Source: Gemmatirosa kalamazoonensis (GTDB lineage: Bacteria > Gemmatimonadota > Gemmatimonadetes > Gemmatimonadales > Gemmatimonadaceae). From it: 64,000 nt of DNA. Shown piece by piece: positions 1 through 9,677 of this stretch. The translations under genes and the position numbers were made by a program. Positions within the stretch are counted from its first letter, which is position 1; the number at the start of each line of letters is the position of its first letter. The stretch lies in NCBI RefSeq assembly GCF_000522985.1, contig NZ_CP007129.1, positions 868,001 through 932,000 on the forward strand, in the 5' to 3' direction. Under the pieces are notes generated by a model. The model did not search any database, was not told where the DNA came from, and worked only from the letters and a program-made list of their open reading frames with translations.

Positions 1-1
1 C

Positions 2-2212
2 AACTCGCTCGCCGACTTCCTCGCGAACCGGCCGTCGCAGTACACGCGCACGCTCACGCCGCAGCAGCGCAACGGGCAGTCGACGAACGCCGCGCTGTAC
101 GCGGGCGACACGTGGCGCTGGAAGCCGACCGTGCAGCTCACGTACGGCGTGCGGCTCGAGGGCTCGGAGTACGGCGGCGCGCCGGCGCTGAACCCGCAGG
201 TGGAGCAGTTCTTCGGCTATCGCACCGACCGCTTCCCGACCGAGGTGCACCTGTCGCCGCGCATCGGCTTCTCGTGGTCGCCGCGGTGGAACACGACGAG
301 CGGCACGCCCGAGCAGCAGGGACGTGTTGCCGGGAACAACGGCGGCGGGAGCGGTGGGCGCGGGAACGGCGGCGGTGGTGGCGGTCGGTTCGGCGGCGGC
401 TTCGGCGGCGCGGGCGGCGGGCCGGCGACGACGTTCCGCGGCGGCGTGGGCGAGTTCCGCGCGCTCGCGCCGACGCAGGTGTTCTCGAGCGCGCAGAGCG
501 CCACGGGGCTGTCGAACACCGAGTCGCAGCTCGTGTGCATCGGCGCCGCGGTGCCGACGCCCGACTTCTCGGCCTACGCGTTAGGCACCGCGGCGCTCCC
601 CACGCAGTGCGCGGGCGGGCTCGCGTCGAGCCCCATCAACACGGCGCGCCCGAACGTCACCGTGATCGACCCGGGCTTCCAGGCGCCGCGGTCGTGGCGC
701 GGCTCGCTCGGCGTCACGCAGCGGGTCAAGGAGCGGCTGTCGCTGTCGCTCGACCTGAACTACGCGCGCGGCGTGGCGCAGTACGGCTTCCGCGACGCGA
801 ACCTCGACGCGACGCCGGAGTTCACGCTGCGCGCCGAGGGCGGGCGGCCGGTGTTCGTCCCCGCGGCCACGATCGTGCCGACGACCGGCGCGGTGTCGCT
901 GTTCGCGTCGCGCGTGCACCCCGAGTTCGGGCGCGTGCTCGTCGCCACGTCGAACCTCGCGAGCGACACGAAGCAGGCGACGCTCGGGCTGAACGCGTTC
1001 ACGCGGCGCGGCATCCAGGCGAACCTGTCGTACACGTTCATGCGGTCGCGCGACCAGACGTCGTTCCCGGGCGGCTTCGGCGGCTTCGGCGTCGCGAACA
1101 CGACGGCGGGCGACCCGAACGTGTCGGCGTGGGGACGCAGCGATCTCGAACGGCGACACCAGATCCAGGCGATCGTGTCGTGGCCCGCGGTGTCGTGGCT
1201 CGAGGTGAGCGCGGTCGGCCGGCTCAGCTCCGGCTCGCCGTACACGCCGGTCGTCGGCGGCGACATCAACGGCGACGGCTCGCGCAACGACCAGGCGTTC
1301 GTGTTCGACCCCGCGAGCGCGCCCGACACCGCCGTCGCGAACGGCATGCGCCGCCTGCTCGCCGCGGCGCCGAGCGCCGTGAGCGACTGCCTCACGCGGT
1401 CGTTAGGCAAGGTGGCCGGCCGCGCGTCGTGCACCGGTCCGTGGCAGCCGTCGCTCGACCTGTCGGCGAACTTCCGTCCGACGTTCCTCAACCTCGACCG
1501 GCGCCTCACGCTCACCGTGTCGACGCAGAACCTGCTCGGTGGCCTCGACCAGCTCGTGCACGGCGTCGACAACCTGCACGGGTGGGGCTCGCAGGTGCGC
1601 CCCGACGCGACGCTGCTCACGGTGCGCGGCTTCGACCCGCAGGCGCAGGCGTTCCGGTACACGGTGAACGAGCGGTTCGGCCAGACGCGCGGCTCGGCGA
1701 ACGCGTTCCGCGTGCCGTTCCAGCTCTCGCTGCAGGCGCGGCTCGCGGTCGGCCCGGACCCGGTGCGCGACCGGCTGCGCGGCGTGTTCGGCGGCGCGAC
1801 GGCGGCGAACGGCCGCTCCGCGCTCGACCGCCTCGCGTCGGCGATGCCGAGCGTCGTCGACTCCGTGCTCGCGCGCAAGGACTCGCTCGCGCTCACCGAC
1901 TCACAGGTCGTGAAGCTGCGCGCGCTCGGCGACAGCGTGAAGCAGGTGAACGGCCCGCTCGCCGACTCGCTCAGCGCGATGCTGCAGAAGGCCGGCAGCA
2001 ACCCCGATCCGCGCACGCTGATGGGCACCGCGGGCCCGCTGCTGCAGCGGCTGCGTCAGAGCTCGACCCAGGCGACGCGCGCGGTGCAGGCGATCCTCAC
2101 GCCCGAGCAGTGGGCGCTGCTCCCCGAGTCGGTGCGCAACGCGAACCGCGGCCGCGGAGGATTCGGCGGCCCGGGTGGTCCGGGTGGGGAGGGGCGGCGT
2201 CCGATCCCGTAG
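2..2212 (+). CDS. TonB-dependent outer-membrane receptor, C-terminal part (5' end outside window)
   Basis: The reading frame is already open at the first bases, so only the last 736 residues are visible. They look like the beta-barrel of a TonB-dependent receptor of the type common in Bacteroidota and Gemmatimonadota: alternating aromatic strands, 'SPRIGFSWSP', a Gly-rich loop at about residues 110-140 and a 'DINGDGSRNDQ' loop. The usual end in a barrel strand with terminal Phe is missing. Instead a helical tail follows with two LTxxQ-type motifs (LTDSQ near 631, LTPEQ near 699), as in Spy/CpxP-like proteins, ending in a Gly/Pro-rich stretch. The ligand is unknown. The GTTAGGC motif lies in frame twice and again just after the stop. 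Confidence 0.85.
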   Translation, partial: NSLADFLANRPSQYTRTLTPQQRNGQSTNAALYAGDTWRWKPTVQLTYGVRLEGSEYGGAPALNPQVEQFFGYRTDRFPTEVHLSPRIGFSWSPRWNTTSGTPEQQGRVAGNNGGGSGGRGNGGGGGGRFGGGFGGAGGGPATTFRGGVGEFRALAPTQVFSSAQSATGLSNTESQLVCIGAAVPTPDFSAYALGTAALPTQCAGGLASSPINTARPNVTVIDPGFQAPRSWRGSLGVTQRVKERLSLSLDLNYARGVAQYGFRDANLDATPEFTLRAEGGRPVFVPAATIVPTTGAVSLFASRVHPEFGRVLVATSNLASDTKQATLGLNAFTRRGIQANLSYTFMRSRDQTSFPGGFGGFGVANTTAGDPNVSAWGRSDLERRHQIQAIVSWPAVSWLEVSAVGRLSSGSPYTPVVGGDINGDGSRNDQAFVFDPASAPDTAVANGMRRLLAAAPSAVSDCLTRSLGKVAGRASCTGPWQPSLDLSANFRPTFLNLDRRLTLTVSTQNLLGGLDQLVHGVDNLHGWGSQVRPDATLLTVRGFDPQAQAFRYTVNERFGQTRGSANAFRVPFQLSLQARLAVGPDPVRDRLRGVFGGATAANGRSALDRLASAMPSVVDSVLARKDSLALTDSQVVKLRALGDSVKQVNGPLADSLSAMLQKAGSNPDPRTLMGTAGPLLQRLRQSSTQATRAVQAILTPEQWALLPESVRNANRGRGGFGGPGGPGGEGRRPIP

Positions 2213-2318
2213 TCGTTAGGCGGCTCGGACCGGGGGAGGCGCCCGTCGGCGAACGATTCGTCGGCGGGCGCTTCGTCCGCCGGGCCTTCACTCGCGCCAT
2301 CGAGGAGAACACCGTACG

Positions 2319-3230
2319 ATGCAAGCGGAGCCGCTGATCCACTGGCCCGAGCCGATCGTCGAGTACGTCGGCTTCGTGGCGCAGTTCCTCGCCCTCGGAG
2401 CCGTGGGGTTCCGCTATGCCGCGCTGCGCGACCGACTGTCCGCCGCGGGCGTCCACGCCGACGCGGCGCGCCGCGCGGCGCGGATCGGTCTGATCGGGCT
2501 CGCCGTCCACACCGTGCTGTTCGTCATCGGCCTGCCGGAGGCCGCCGCGCGCGCGCACACGACCGCGTCGGCACTGCTCGCGACGAACCCGCCGACCGCC
2601 GCGCAGGCCGTGCTGCTCGCGATCGGGCTGATCGGGCTCGCGCTCGCCTCTGCGGGACGCCCCGCGGGCTGGCCGGCGGCGCTCGTCGGCGTGGTGCTCA
2701 ACACGCTCACGGGCGTGCTGACCGGCGCCTGGACGCGGCTCGTGAACCCCGTGCACCGCGTGGTCGCCGGGCTGTGGATCGGGACGCTGTTCGTGCTCCT
2801 CGTCGCCGGCATCGCGAGCGCGTTCCGCGACGAGGATTCGCGCGCGCGGCGCGGCGCGATCGTCGCCGACATGGTGAACGGCTTCTCGCCGCTCGCGCTC
2901 GTGTGCGGGATGCTCGTCGTGGCGTCGGGGCTCACCACGGCGTGGCGGCACCTCAACCCGCTGTCGTCGCTGTGGACGACGCCGTACGGCTACGCGCTCA
3001 TCGTGAAGCTGCTCCTCGCCGCCGTGGTGTTCGCGCTCGGCGCGTGGAACTGGCGGCGCGTGCGCCCTACGTTAGGCGGCGACGACGCGGCGACGACGAT
3101 CCGGCGTTCGGCGCGGGCCGAGCTCACCGCCGCCGCGCTCGTCCTCGCGGCGACGGCGATCGTCGTGAGCCTTCCCTCGCCGCGGCCGCCGCGGCCGCCC
3201 GGGTCGGTGCCGCCGGCCGGTCCGCCGTGA
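2319..3230 (+). CDS. CopD-like multi-pass membrane protein
   Basis: 303 residues with about eight hydrophobic segments. The C-terminal half has the pattern of the CopD family (copper resistance D domain): a 'SGLTTAWRHL' segment, a 'YGYALIVKLLLAAVVFALGAWNW' type helix followed by 'R.RP.L', and a final helix after an Arg/Glu-rich turn. CopD-family proteins sit in the inner membrane and are linked to copper uptake or handling; the substrate here is not shown by sequence. No CopC-like partner is adjacent. The ATG lies about 105 nt after the receptor stop. The tail is Pro-rich. Confidence 0.7.
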   Translation: MQAEPLIHWPEPIVEYVGFVAQFLALGAVGFRYAALRDRLSAAGVHADAARRAARIGLIGLAVHTVLFVIGLPEAAARAHTTASALLATNPPTAAQAVLLAIGLIGLALASAGRPAGWPAALVGVVLNTLTGVLTGAWTRLVNPVHRVVAGLWIGTLFVLLVAGIASAFRDEDSRARRGAIVADMVNGFSPLALVCGMLVVASGLTTAWRHLNPLSSLWTTPYGYALIVKLLLAAVVFALGAWNWRRVRPTLGGDDAATTIRRSARAELTAAALVLAATAIVVSLPSPRPPRPPGSVPPAGPP

Positions 3231-3402
3231 CAGTGCGGCCCGGGCCACGCAGCTCTCTGGCGTTAGCTTACCAGACAATGCACGATTGCGCCGTTGTACA
3301 TCCGCCTCGCCCGTCCGTAACGTGACGGTGCGAAGCGCCTGCTGGTTGCCCAGCTCTCCATTCGACTAGCAGCTGCCCGAGTGGGTCAAGGGAGCAACTG
3401 AG

Positions 3403-4233
3403 ATGTCGCGCGAAACCATTGATCGCTCGACCAACGCCGCCGGCCACTTCGATAAGAACCCGGAAATCATCCGACAGCTGTTCGCGCCCGTCTCGGAGGC
3501 GCTCATCGACGATGCGGAAATCGCTCCGGGACACTCCGTATTGGATGTCGCAACCGGAGCGGGAGAGCCGGCGCTTCGCATCGCGGGATTCGTGGGACCC
3601 AAGGGAGAGGTTGTCGGCATCGATCCCGTTGTGGGCTCGATCGAGGCGTCACGTCGCGCGGCGGAGCGGCTCTCGTTAGACAACGCCCGTTTCGAGACGG
3701 CCAGAGCCGACAACCTGCCTTTTCCCGACAATCGCTTCGACGCCGTCGTCAGCCGGTTCGGAGTCATGTTCTTTCCCTCTCCGATTGCCGGAGTACGCGA
3801 GATGTTGCGCGTGCTCAAGCCGGGAAAGAAGATGGCGTTCGCCGTTTGGCACTTTCGGGACGACAACCCCTTTCATAACGTCCTCGCCCGAATCGTCGAC
3901 CCCATTCTACCGCCGCCTGAATTGCCGCCGGATGCGCCGGACCCGTTCCGGTTTGCCGCACCGGGAAAGCTACAAGCCATCGTTGCAGACGCGGGCGCTG
4001 CAGATCCTATGGAGCGTCTGTTCCGCTTCTCCATCGACGTACCGCTCTCTCCTGAGGATTTCTGGGATCTCCGCATGGAGATGTCCGATAAGCTCCGGGA
4101 ACGTCTCGCCACGCTGCAACCGGGTAGTTTCCAGGACGTGAAGCGCCGGTCGATAGCCGCCTTTCAGGGGTATTCGAGTGCGAATGGGCTGAGTTTTCCG
4201 GCCGAGGTACGTTTAGTATCGGCACGAAAATAA
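3403..4233 (+). CDS. class I SAM-dependent methyltransferase (UbiE/MenG-like)
   Basis: 276 residues. SAM-binding motif I is visible as 'VLDVATGAGEPALRIA' near residues 46-61, followed by the acidic strand end 'VVGIDPV' and a motif IV-like 'FDAVVSRFGVMFFP'. This is the Methyltransf_11/25 type, and the acceptor cannot be told. A GGGAG ribosome-binding site precedes the ATG. Base composition is clearly less GC-rich than the flanks (AT third positions, TTT and ATT codons), suggesting recent transfer. It stands alone between a CopD-like gene and an unrelated minus-strand gene. Confidence 0.8.
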   Translation: MSRETIDRSTNAAGHFDKNPEIIRQLFAPVSEALIDDAEIAPGHSVLDVATGAGEPALRIAGFVGPKGEVVGIDPVVGSIEASRRAAERLSLDNARFETARADNLPFPDNRFDAVVSRFGVMFFPSPIAGVREMLRVLKPGKKMAFAVWHFRDDNPFHNVLARIVDPILPPPELPPDAPDPFRFAAPGKLQAIVADAGAADPMERLFRFSIDVPLSPEDFWDLRMEMSDKLRERLATLQPGSFQDVKRRSIAAFQGYSSANGLSFPAEVRLVSARK

Positions 4234-4524
4234 CGCGCCGAGTCTCCACAATTCCGACCCCTTCGGCATCGCATTCATCGTCGCCGCGCTCCCGGTCACG
4301 GCAGGTGGGCAGCCTGGGAGACAGGCGGCGAACCACGCGCTCCGCGTGGCGAACGACATCATGTCGCCGACGGCATCGGAACCGCGAGACGCTAGGGATC
4401 CTCGACTCCGCGGAGGCGGCCGGCACCGCGGGCGCGATGACGCACCTCGCGCCCTCCGCCGCGATGAGCTACGTCGTGGAGCGAGCACCGCGCGACGCGC
4501 GGGCGCTCGCGCGAGCCGACGAGA
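4234..4524. other. intergenic stretch with possible gene remnant
   Basis: Between the convergent methyltransferase genes. Short coding-like pieces occur on the plus strand in two frames: an 'SDPFGIAFIVAALPVTAGGQPGRQ'-like piece near 4247-4320, and one ending '..ARALARADETTFR' near 4538. This could be a decayed gene with a frameshift, but I do not recognise a family and no intact gene or RNA is visible. Confidence 0.25.
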
Positions 4525-6075
4525 CTACGTTCCGTTAGGCGGCGCCGGCACCGGACACGCCGGCACCTCCAGCGCGCCGACGGAGAGGAGCAGCTCCACC
4601 AGCTCGGCGACGTTCGCCACCGTCACGTCGTTCCCGACCGCGCCCGCCCGGCGCAGGGCGGCGTGCAGCGCGGGCACGTCGCGCGCACCGTCGCACAGCT
4701 CGAGAAGCTTGGGCGCCGCGGGAGGCAGGTCGACCGCCGCGGCCACCGGGTAATCGGTGACGACCGTCGCACCCACCGCGAGCCAGTGGCGGCGCTCGTC
4801 GGCGCGCCGGCTCGTGCGGAGCTGGGTGCCCGGCACGACACGCGGCCGCTGTCCCGTTAGGCGGGCCTCGGCCGTGCCCCCGGCCGCGACGTGCCGCGCC
4901 CACCGGTACGCGAAGTCCACCGCCGCCGCGTCGACCCGCGCGCCCGCGCGGCGCCTAACGGTGACCGGCCGCCGCCCGACCGCGTCGCGCCGCAGCTCGA
5001 ACGAGCAGTGCACGAACCGCTCGATGCGGAGCGCGTGGAAGTGCTCGAGCCACGCCTCCACGCCGGCGTAGCCCTCCTTCCGGCGCGTGACGCTGCGGAA
5101 CGCGTGCAGCGCGTCCCAGTCGCGCCGCTGGAGCAGCACCAGATCGAACTCCGGAGCCGCGTCGCCGAGCCACCCCCGGATGCGCTGCTCCACCGGGGCG
5201 TCGGTGCGGTCGGTGAGCGCGCAGGTCATCGCGCAGCGTCCGCCGGGACGCAGGTGCTCCGGCAGCCCCTGCACGATGCGCCGCGACACGTGCTCGCCGT
5301 CCTCCCCCGCGTCGCGGTAGTCGTAGACGTGGGTCAGCGCCGGTACGTACGGCGGGTGGGCGTACACGCGATCGAACGTCTCGCCGGCGAGCCCGTCCCA
5401 CGCGTCGCTGCGCACCGCGCGCACGTGGGTGAAGCCGTTCAGCGCCGCGTTCCACCGCTCGAAGTGCACGCTCCGCTCGGTGATGTCGGTGGCCCACGCC
5501 TCCGCCGCGCCACGCCGCGCGGCGATCAGCGCGGCGACGCCCGTGCCGGCGCACAGCTCGAGCACCCGCGCGCCGGCCGCGAACTCCAGCGTGCCGAGGA
5601 ACTGGCCCGTGAGCTCGGTGAACGCGGGGAACACGACGTCGCGCGCCATGGAAACCGTGGACCCGACCTCGACGCCCGCGCGGCGCGGCGGCGTGTCCTG
5701 CGCGATCCACACGCCGTGCGTCGGCGCGAGCAGCACCGTCGCCACGAGACGCGACGGGTCGTCGCCATCGGGAACGAGCACGCCGAGGTCACGCAGCGCC
5801 GCGATGCCCGCCGCCCCGCACAGCGCCTCGGCGCGCGCCGCCGGCAGCGGCTCGCCGTCGATCAGGAGACGGACGAGCGCCGCATTCGCGTCCTCCACCG
5901 GTCCGGCGAGCGTCGTCCGGCCTTCCGCCAGCCGCGGGAAGTCGATCAACGTCTCCCTGCCGAGCCGGCGCGCCACGACGCGCTCCTCGAACTGGCCGCG
6001 CTCGAGACAGTCGCGTGCCGCGGCGAACGCGTCCGCCGGCCCGAGCCGAATGGGATAGACGTCGACGGGCGTCAC
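4525..6075 (-). CDS. class I SAM-dependent methyltransferase with N- and C-terminal extensions
   Basis: 516 residues from a GTG at 6075, chosen because GGAG lies a few bases upstream and the protein-like sequence starts there. The open frame runs further upstream, but that part is Arg-rich and not protein-like. The middle has a SAM fold: 'ARVLELCAGTGVAALIAARRG' and then 'DRVYAHPPYVPA', an (N/D)PPY-type motif as in N- or C-methyltransferases of the HemK/PrmA/RlmG kind. The substrate is unknown. The N-terminal 150 residues resemble the accessory part of two-domain methyltransferases. The last 110 residues look like a winged-helix or PqqD-like region, with no clear match. The stop lies beside a GCCTAACG motif. 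Confidence 0.65.
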   Translation of the reverse strand: MTPVDVYPIRLGPADAFAAARDCLERGQFEERVVARRLGRETLIDFPRLAEGRTTLAGPVEDANAALVRLLIDGEPLPAARAEALCGAAGIAALRDLGVLVPDGDDPSRLVATVLLAPTHGVWIAQDTPPRRAGVEVGSTVSMARDVVFPAFTELTGQFLGTLEFAAGARVLELCAGTGVAALIAARRGAAEAWATDITERSVHFERWNAALNGFTHVRAVRSDAWDGLAGETFDRVYAHPPYVPALTHVYDYRDAGEDGEHVSRRIVQGLPEHLRPGGRCAMTCALTDRTDAPVEQRIRGWLGDAAPEFDLVLLQRRDWDALHAFRSVTRRKEGYAGVEAWLEHFHALRIERFVHCSFELRRDAVGRRPVTVRRRAGARVDAAAVDFAYRWARHVAAGGTAEARLTGQRPRVVPGTQLRTSRRADERRHWLAVGATVVTDYPVAAAVDLPPAAPKLLELCDGARDVPALHAALRRAGAVGNDVTVANVAELVELLLSVGALEVPACPVPAPPNGT

Positions 6076-6206
6076 GGGCGTCTCCAGGAGCTGAGGACAT
6101 CGCTCGGACGGGCGAAGGTAATGCGGCGCGCGGCGGGCCGCACTCGTCGATCGCGCCGGCGGTGCGACCCTTGAACCTTGGCGACGCGCAGGCGAACGTG
6201 GCATCC

Positions 6207-6506
6207 ATGATCACTCTGCGCGTTCATTCGTCGTCGCGCGACACGGCCGTCGCCGCCGCGCTCGCGGCGCTTCTCCTCGCCGGCTGCGCGCTCCTCCAGC
6301 CGCCTCCCGTGCCTTCGGTGCCGCGCCTGGGCCAGCGCGCTTTCGGCGATGCGGCGTGCGGGGCCGAGATCGGCCGGGCGCACTCGGCGCTCGCGGCGGT
6401 GGGAGCTGCCGGCGGCGATCCTGCGGCCACCGCGGCGGCGCACGCGGCCCACGCCGCGGCCATGCACGAGTACCACACGTGCCTCGCGCGCCGCGGCCAG
6501 CCGTGA
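6207..6506 (+). CDS. small lipoprotein, unknown function
   Basis: 99 residues starting at an internal ATG. A type II signal peptide with lipobox 'LLAGC' is clear near residues 24-28, followed by a Pro-rich linker and an Ala/His-rich helix. The two later Cys could form a disulfide. It is probably anchored in a membrane and exposed to the periplasm. It is divergent from the methyltransferase upstream and convergent with the permease gene. No family is recognised. Confidence 0.55.
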   Translation: MITLRVHSSSRDTAVAAALAALLLAGCALLQPPPVPSVPRLGQRAFGDAACGAEIGRAHSALAAVGAAGGDPAATAAAHAAHAAAMHEYHTCLARRGQP

Positions 6507-6561
6507 TCGCGCCCGGCGTGGCGGCCTAACGAATCCGGCGCTCCGACGCTCGCCGCCGTGG

Positions 6562-9300
6562 CTACTCGTCGCGCAGGGTGATGATGGGGTCGACGCGGCG
6601 GGCTCGCAGCGCCGGGACCGTGCCCGCGAGCAGCGAGGCCAGCGCCAGGAGGCACGCCACGCTGCCGAGCACGAGAGGATCGTGAGCGCTCGTCTCGAAG
6701 AGCAGCGGCTCCGCGAGCGTGCCGCCGGCGAGCGCCAGCCCCGCGCCGAGCGCGACGCCGCAGCCCACCGCGCCCAGCACGCCCCGCAGGATCGGCCCCA
6801 CGATCTGGCCGGCGCGCGCGCCTAACGCGATGCGCACCCCGAGCTCGTGCCGCCGCTGCTCCACGAGGTAGGCGACCACCGAGAACGTGCCGGCCGCCGC
6901 CACGAGCAGAGCGAGCGCGGCGAACACGGAGAACATGATCGCACCGATCCGCCAGCTCCGCGTCTGCGGATCGACGCGCACCTGCAGCGGCTCGGCGTCG
7001 ATGAACAGGACGGTCGGGTCGATCGCGCGCAGACGCGCGCGCAGCGCCGGGACGACGGCCGCCGGCTCGCCGCGTGGGCGCACGAGCAGGTCCGGGCCAC
7101 GCAGCGCGGACTGCTGGCCGAGTGGGACGTAGTAGTGCATGAGCGGATCCTCGCGGATCTTGCTCCGCCTGACGTCCTGCACCACGCCGACCACGCGCGT
7201 GCACGTGCGCGCGTCGCCGATCAGCAGACACTGGCCGAGCGCGTCGGCGCCGGGCCACAGCACGCGCGCCATCGTCGCGCTCACGACCGCCACCGGCTCG
7301 CTGCCGGCGCGATCGGCCATCGAGAACACGCGGCCGCGCAGGAGTCGCGTGCCCACCGTCGCGAAGTAGTCCGGCGAGACCGCGCTCACATCGGGGTCGC
7401 CGAAGCCGCCGCTGAGGCGCGGCAGCGAGTCGCGGCCGGGCACCCGCAGCGAGATCGCGTAGGCGTTGTTGAACGGCACGCCGACGGCGGCCGCCGCGTG
7501 CTCCACCTCCGGCATCGCCGCCACCTCGTCGACGACCTGCCGCGCGAACTCCTCGCGCCGCTGTTCCTCGCGCGCCTGCTCCGCATCGCTCGCGGCAACG
7601 GGCACGCGCGGCCATCGCACGTCGACGATGAGGACGCGATCGGGCTGGACGCCGAGATCGAGGCGCCGCACGCGATCGAGACTGCGCACGAACAGCCCCG
7701 CGCCGACGAGCAGGACCATCGCCAGCGCGCCCTGCGCGATCATCAGCGTGGTCCGCACACCCGAGCGGCGCCCGCCGCCGTCCCGCGCGCCCGCCTTGAG
7801 CGCCGCGACGACGTCGGCGCGTCCGGCGCGGAGCGCGGGAAGCAGACCGATGGCGACCCCCGTGGCGACCGCGGCGCCGAGCGAGAACAGCAGCACCCGC
7901 GCGTTCACCGGCCCCGCGGTCCAGTCGACGTCGGGGAGGAGCACCCGACGGACGATCGTCGCCGAGAGGAACGCGACGAGGAGGCCGGCCACGCCGCCGA
8001 GCCCCGCCAGCAGGAGACTGTTCGCGAGGAGCAGGCGAACCAATCGCGCGCGGCCGACGCCGATGGCCAGACGCACCGCGACCTCGCGCCGCTGCCTAAC
8101 GCCGCGCGCGAGCAGCAGGTTCACGACGTTGGCGCACGCCACGAGCAGGACGATGGCCGATACGCCGGCGAGCCACCGCGCGACGCTCGCCTCCGTCGCC
8201 TCGGTGCCGTCGGGACCGTAGTGCAGCGGCCCGACGCCGATGCTCGCCTCGGCGAACGCGCGCTCGCCGCCGTCGTAGCTGCGGCGGTACGCGTCGGTCG
8301 CGTCGCGCGCCGCGTCGTCGCGCATGACGCCGGGTCGGAGTCGCGCGACGATCGCGGGCCCCGCGGAATGCCCGCGTCCCCAGTGTCGCGCGCTGGGTCC
8401 GGTCTTCACCGGCAGCACTCGCCAGACGTCGACGCGGTCCAGCGCGGCGCCGGTGAAGCCGCGCGGCGCGACGCCGACGACGACGTAGGGCGTACCGCCG
8501 AGGGTGACCGTCCGGCCGACGATCGTGCGCTCGCCCGCGAAGTCGCGCTGCCAGATGCCGTAGCCGAGCACCGCGACGGGCGGCGGCACGTCCGCCTCCT
8601 GCTCGTCGCGCGTGAAGAATCGGCCGAGCGCGGGCTGCGCGCCGAGCACCGACATCAGGTTCGCCGTCGCCATCGCGGACGTCACGAGCCGCGCGTCGAC
8701 GGCGTCGCCGAGCAGCGCGGATCGGCTCGCGGGGGTCTGCATGGCGATCCCCGCGAACGCGCGCGACTCGGCGAGGAGGTTCGCGTAGACGCGCGCGTCG
8801 AACGCGGCCATGGTGCCGAGCTCCCCGTTCGGTCGCCGCATCGTCCAGTACAGCCGCACCACGCGCTGCGGATCGCGCACGTGCGCCGGCCCGCGCAGGA
8901 GCAGCGTGTCGACGACGCCGAACATCGCCGCGTTCGCCCCGATGCCGAGAGCGAGCGTGAGCACGGCGAACGACGAGAACAGCGGCTCACGCACGAGCCC
9001 ACGCGCGGCGTAGCGCAGGTCGCCGACGAGCCCCGCGATCCACTCGACGATGCCCAACGTCCGCTCGCGTCGTGCGGCGGAGCGGCGCACCCGATCGCGC
9101 GCGTCCTCGACCGATCCGCCCATGCGGCGAACGGCTTCCGCGCGCGCATCCTCGGGCGTCATGCCGCGCGCGACGAACTGCGCGATGCGTTCCTCGAGCA
9201 CCGAGGCCAGCTCGTCGTCGGCGTCGCGGCGGATCGCGGCGGGTCGGCGGGCGATGAGGCCGACGGCCTGTCGAACGTCCTTGCGCCAGCGTGGCAGCAT
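6562..9300 (-). CDS. MacB/FtsX-type ABC permease (large 'orphan' permease, ADOP-like)
   Basis: 912 residues, starting at the ATG after the PadR stop with an 11-nt gap. It has a short soluble N-terminal segment with 'DDELASVLEERIAQFVARGMT' (the DELxxHL-like region typical of these permeases), one membrane helix, a periplasmic MacB-PCD domain, three helices with an FtsX core, a second MacB-PCD domain and three more helices. The end reads 'ARRVDPIITLRDE', as is usual for the family. Such duplicated permeases lacking their own ATPase are abundant in Acidobacteriota and Gemmatimonadota next to PadR genes. The substrate is unknown. Confidence 0.88.
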   Translation of the reverse strand: MLPRWRKDVRQAVGLIARRPAAIRRDADDELASVLEERIAQFVARGMTPEDARAEAVRRMGGSVEDARDRVRRSAARRERTLGIVEWIAGLVGDLRYAARGLVREPLFSSFAVLTLALGIGANAAMFGVVDTLLLRGPAHVRDPQRVVRLYWTMRRPNGELGTMAAFDARVYANLLAESRAFAGIAMQTPASRSALLGDAVDARLVTSAMATANLMSVLGAQPALGRFFTRDEQEADVPPPVAVLGYGIWQRDFAGERTIVGRTVTLGGTPYVVVGVAPRGFTGAALDRVDVWRVLPVKTGPSARHWGRGHSAGPAIVARLRPGVMRDDAARDATDAYRRSYDGGERAFAEASIGVGPLHYGPDGTEATEASVARWLAGVSAIVLLVACANVVNLLLARGVRQRREVAVRLAIGVGRARLVRLLLANSLLLAGLGGVAGLLVAFLSATIVRRVLLPDVDWTAGPVNARVLLFSLGAAVATGVAIGLLPALRAGRADVVAALKAGARDGGGRRSGVRTTLMIAQGALAMVLLVGAGLFVRSLDRVRRLDLGVQPDRVLIVDVRWPRVPVAASDAEQAREEQRREEFARQVVDEVAAMPEVEHAAAAVGVPFNNAYAISLRVPGRDSLPRLSGGFGDPDVSAVSPDYFATVGTRLLRGRVFSMADRAGSEPVAVVSATMARVLWPGADALGQCLLIGDARTCTRVVGVVQDVRRSKIREDPLMHYYVPLGQQSALRGPDLLVRPRGEPAAVVPALRARLRAIDPTVLFIDAEPLQVRVDPQTRSWRIGAIMFSVFAALALLVAAAGTFSVVAYLVEQRRHELGVRIALGARAGQIVGPILRGVLGAVGCGVALGAGLALAGGTLAEPLLFETSAHDPLVLGSVACLLALASLLAGTVPALRARRVDPIITLRDE

Positions 9301-9311
9301 GACGCGGTGCC

Positions 9312-9647
9312 TCAGATGGAGGTGGCGGTGAGGATCGCCTGCAGCGTGTCGACGTACGCCGCGAGCTTCGCGGTCTCCGCGTCGAGGTGCGCGCGGCCCT
9401 TCGCCGTCATGCGGTAGTAGCGCGCGCGGCGATTGTTCGGCGTGTAGCCCCACGCCGAGGTGACGAGGCCGCGCTCCTCCATGCGGTGGAACGCCTGCAG
9501 GAGCGCGCTGTCGTCGATGTTGAGGCGGCCGCCCGAGCGCTGCTCGAGCCAGCCGATGATCTCGAACGAGTGCATCGGCCCCCAGGAGAGTGTCTTCAGC
9601 ACGAGGACGTCGAGCGTCCCGCGGACGAGCGGCATGGGCTCCGGCAT
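9312..9647 (-). CDS. PadR-family transcriptional regulator
   Basis: 111 residues. The PadR winged helix is evident: 'GTLDVLVLKTLSWGPMHSFEIIGWLE' followed by 'LLQAFHRMEERGLVTSAWG' and 'RARYYRMTAKGRAHL'. It is the first gene of a two-gene unit with the permease, which it probably represses. A perfect inverted repeat lies 10 nt upstream of the start codon (9658-9677). Confidence 0.92.
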   Translation of the reverse strand: MPEPMPLVRGTLDVLVLKTLSWGPMHSFEIIGWLEQRSGGRLNIDDSALLQAFHRMEERGLVTSAWGYTPNNRRARYYRMTAKGRAHLDAETAKLAAYVDTLQAILTATSI

Positions 9648-9657
9648 GGTTCCCCCG

Positions 9658-9677
9658 AGGTTCTACCCCGAGAACCT
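9658..9677. promoter_or_regulatory. inverted repeat, candidate PadR operator
   Basis: AGGTTCT, six bases, AGAACCT is a perfect palindrome. It lies just upstream of the PadR start on the minus strand, where it would overlap the leader or promoter. PadR proteins commonly bind such dyads to repress themselves and the next gene. The binding itself is inferred. Confidence 0.6.

Noticed and set aside
3403-4233. Another integron cassette
   Set aside because: Composition suggests transfer, but no paired attC boxes flank the gene; the GTTAGCT at 3262 does not fit the core consensus.
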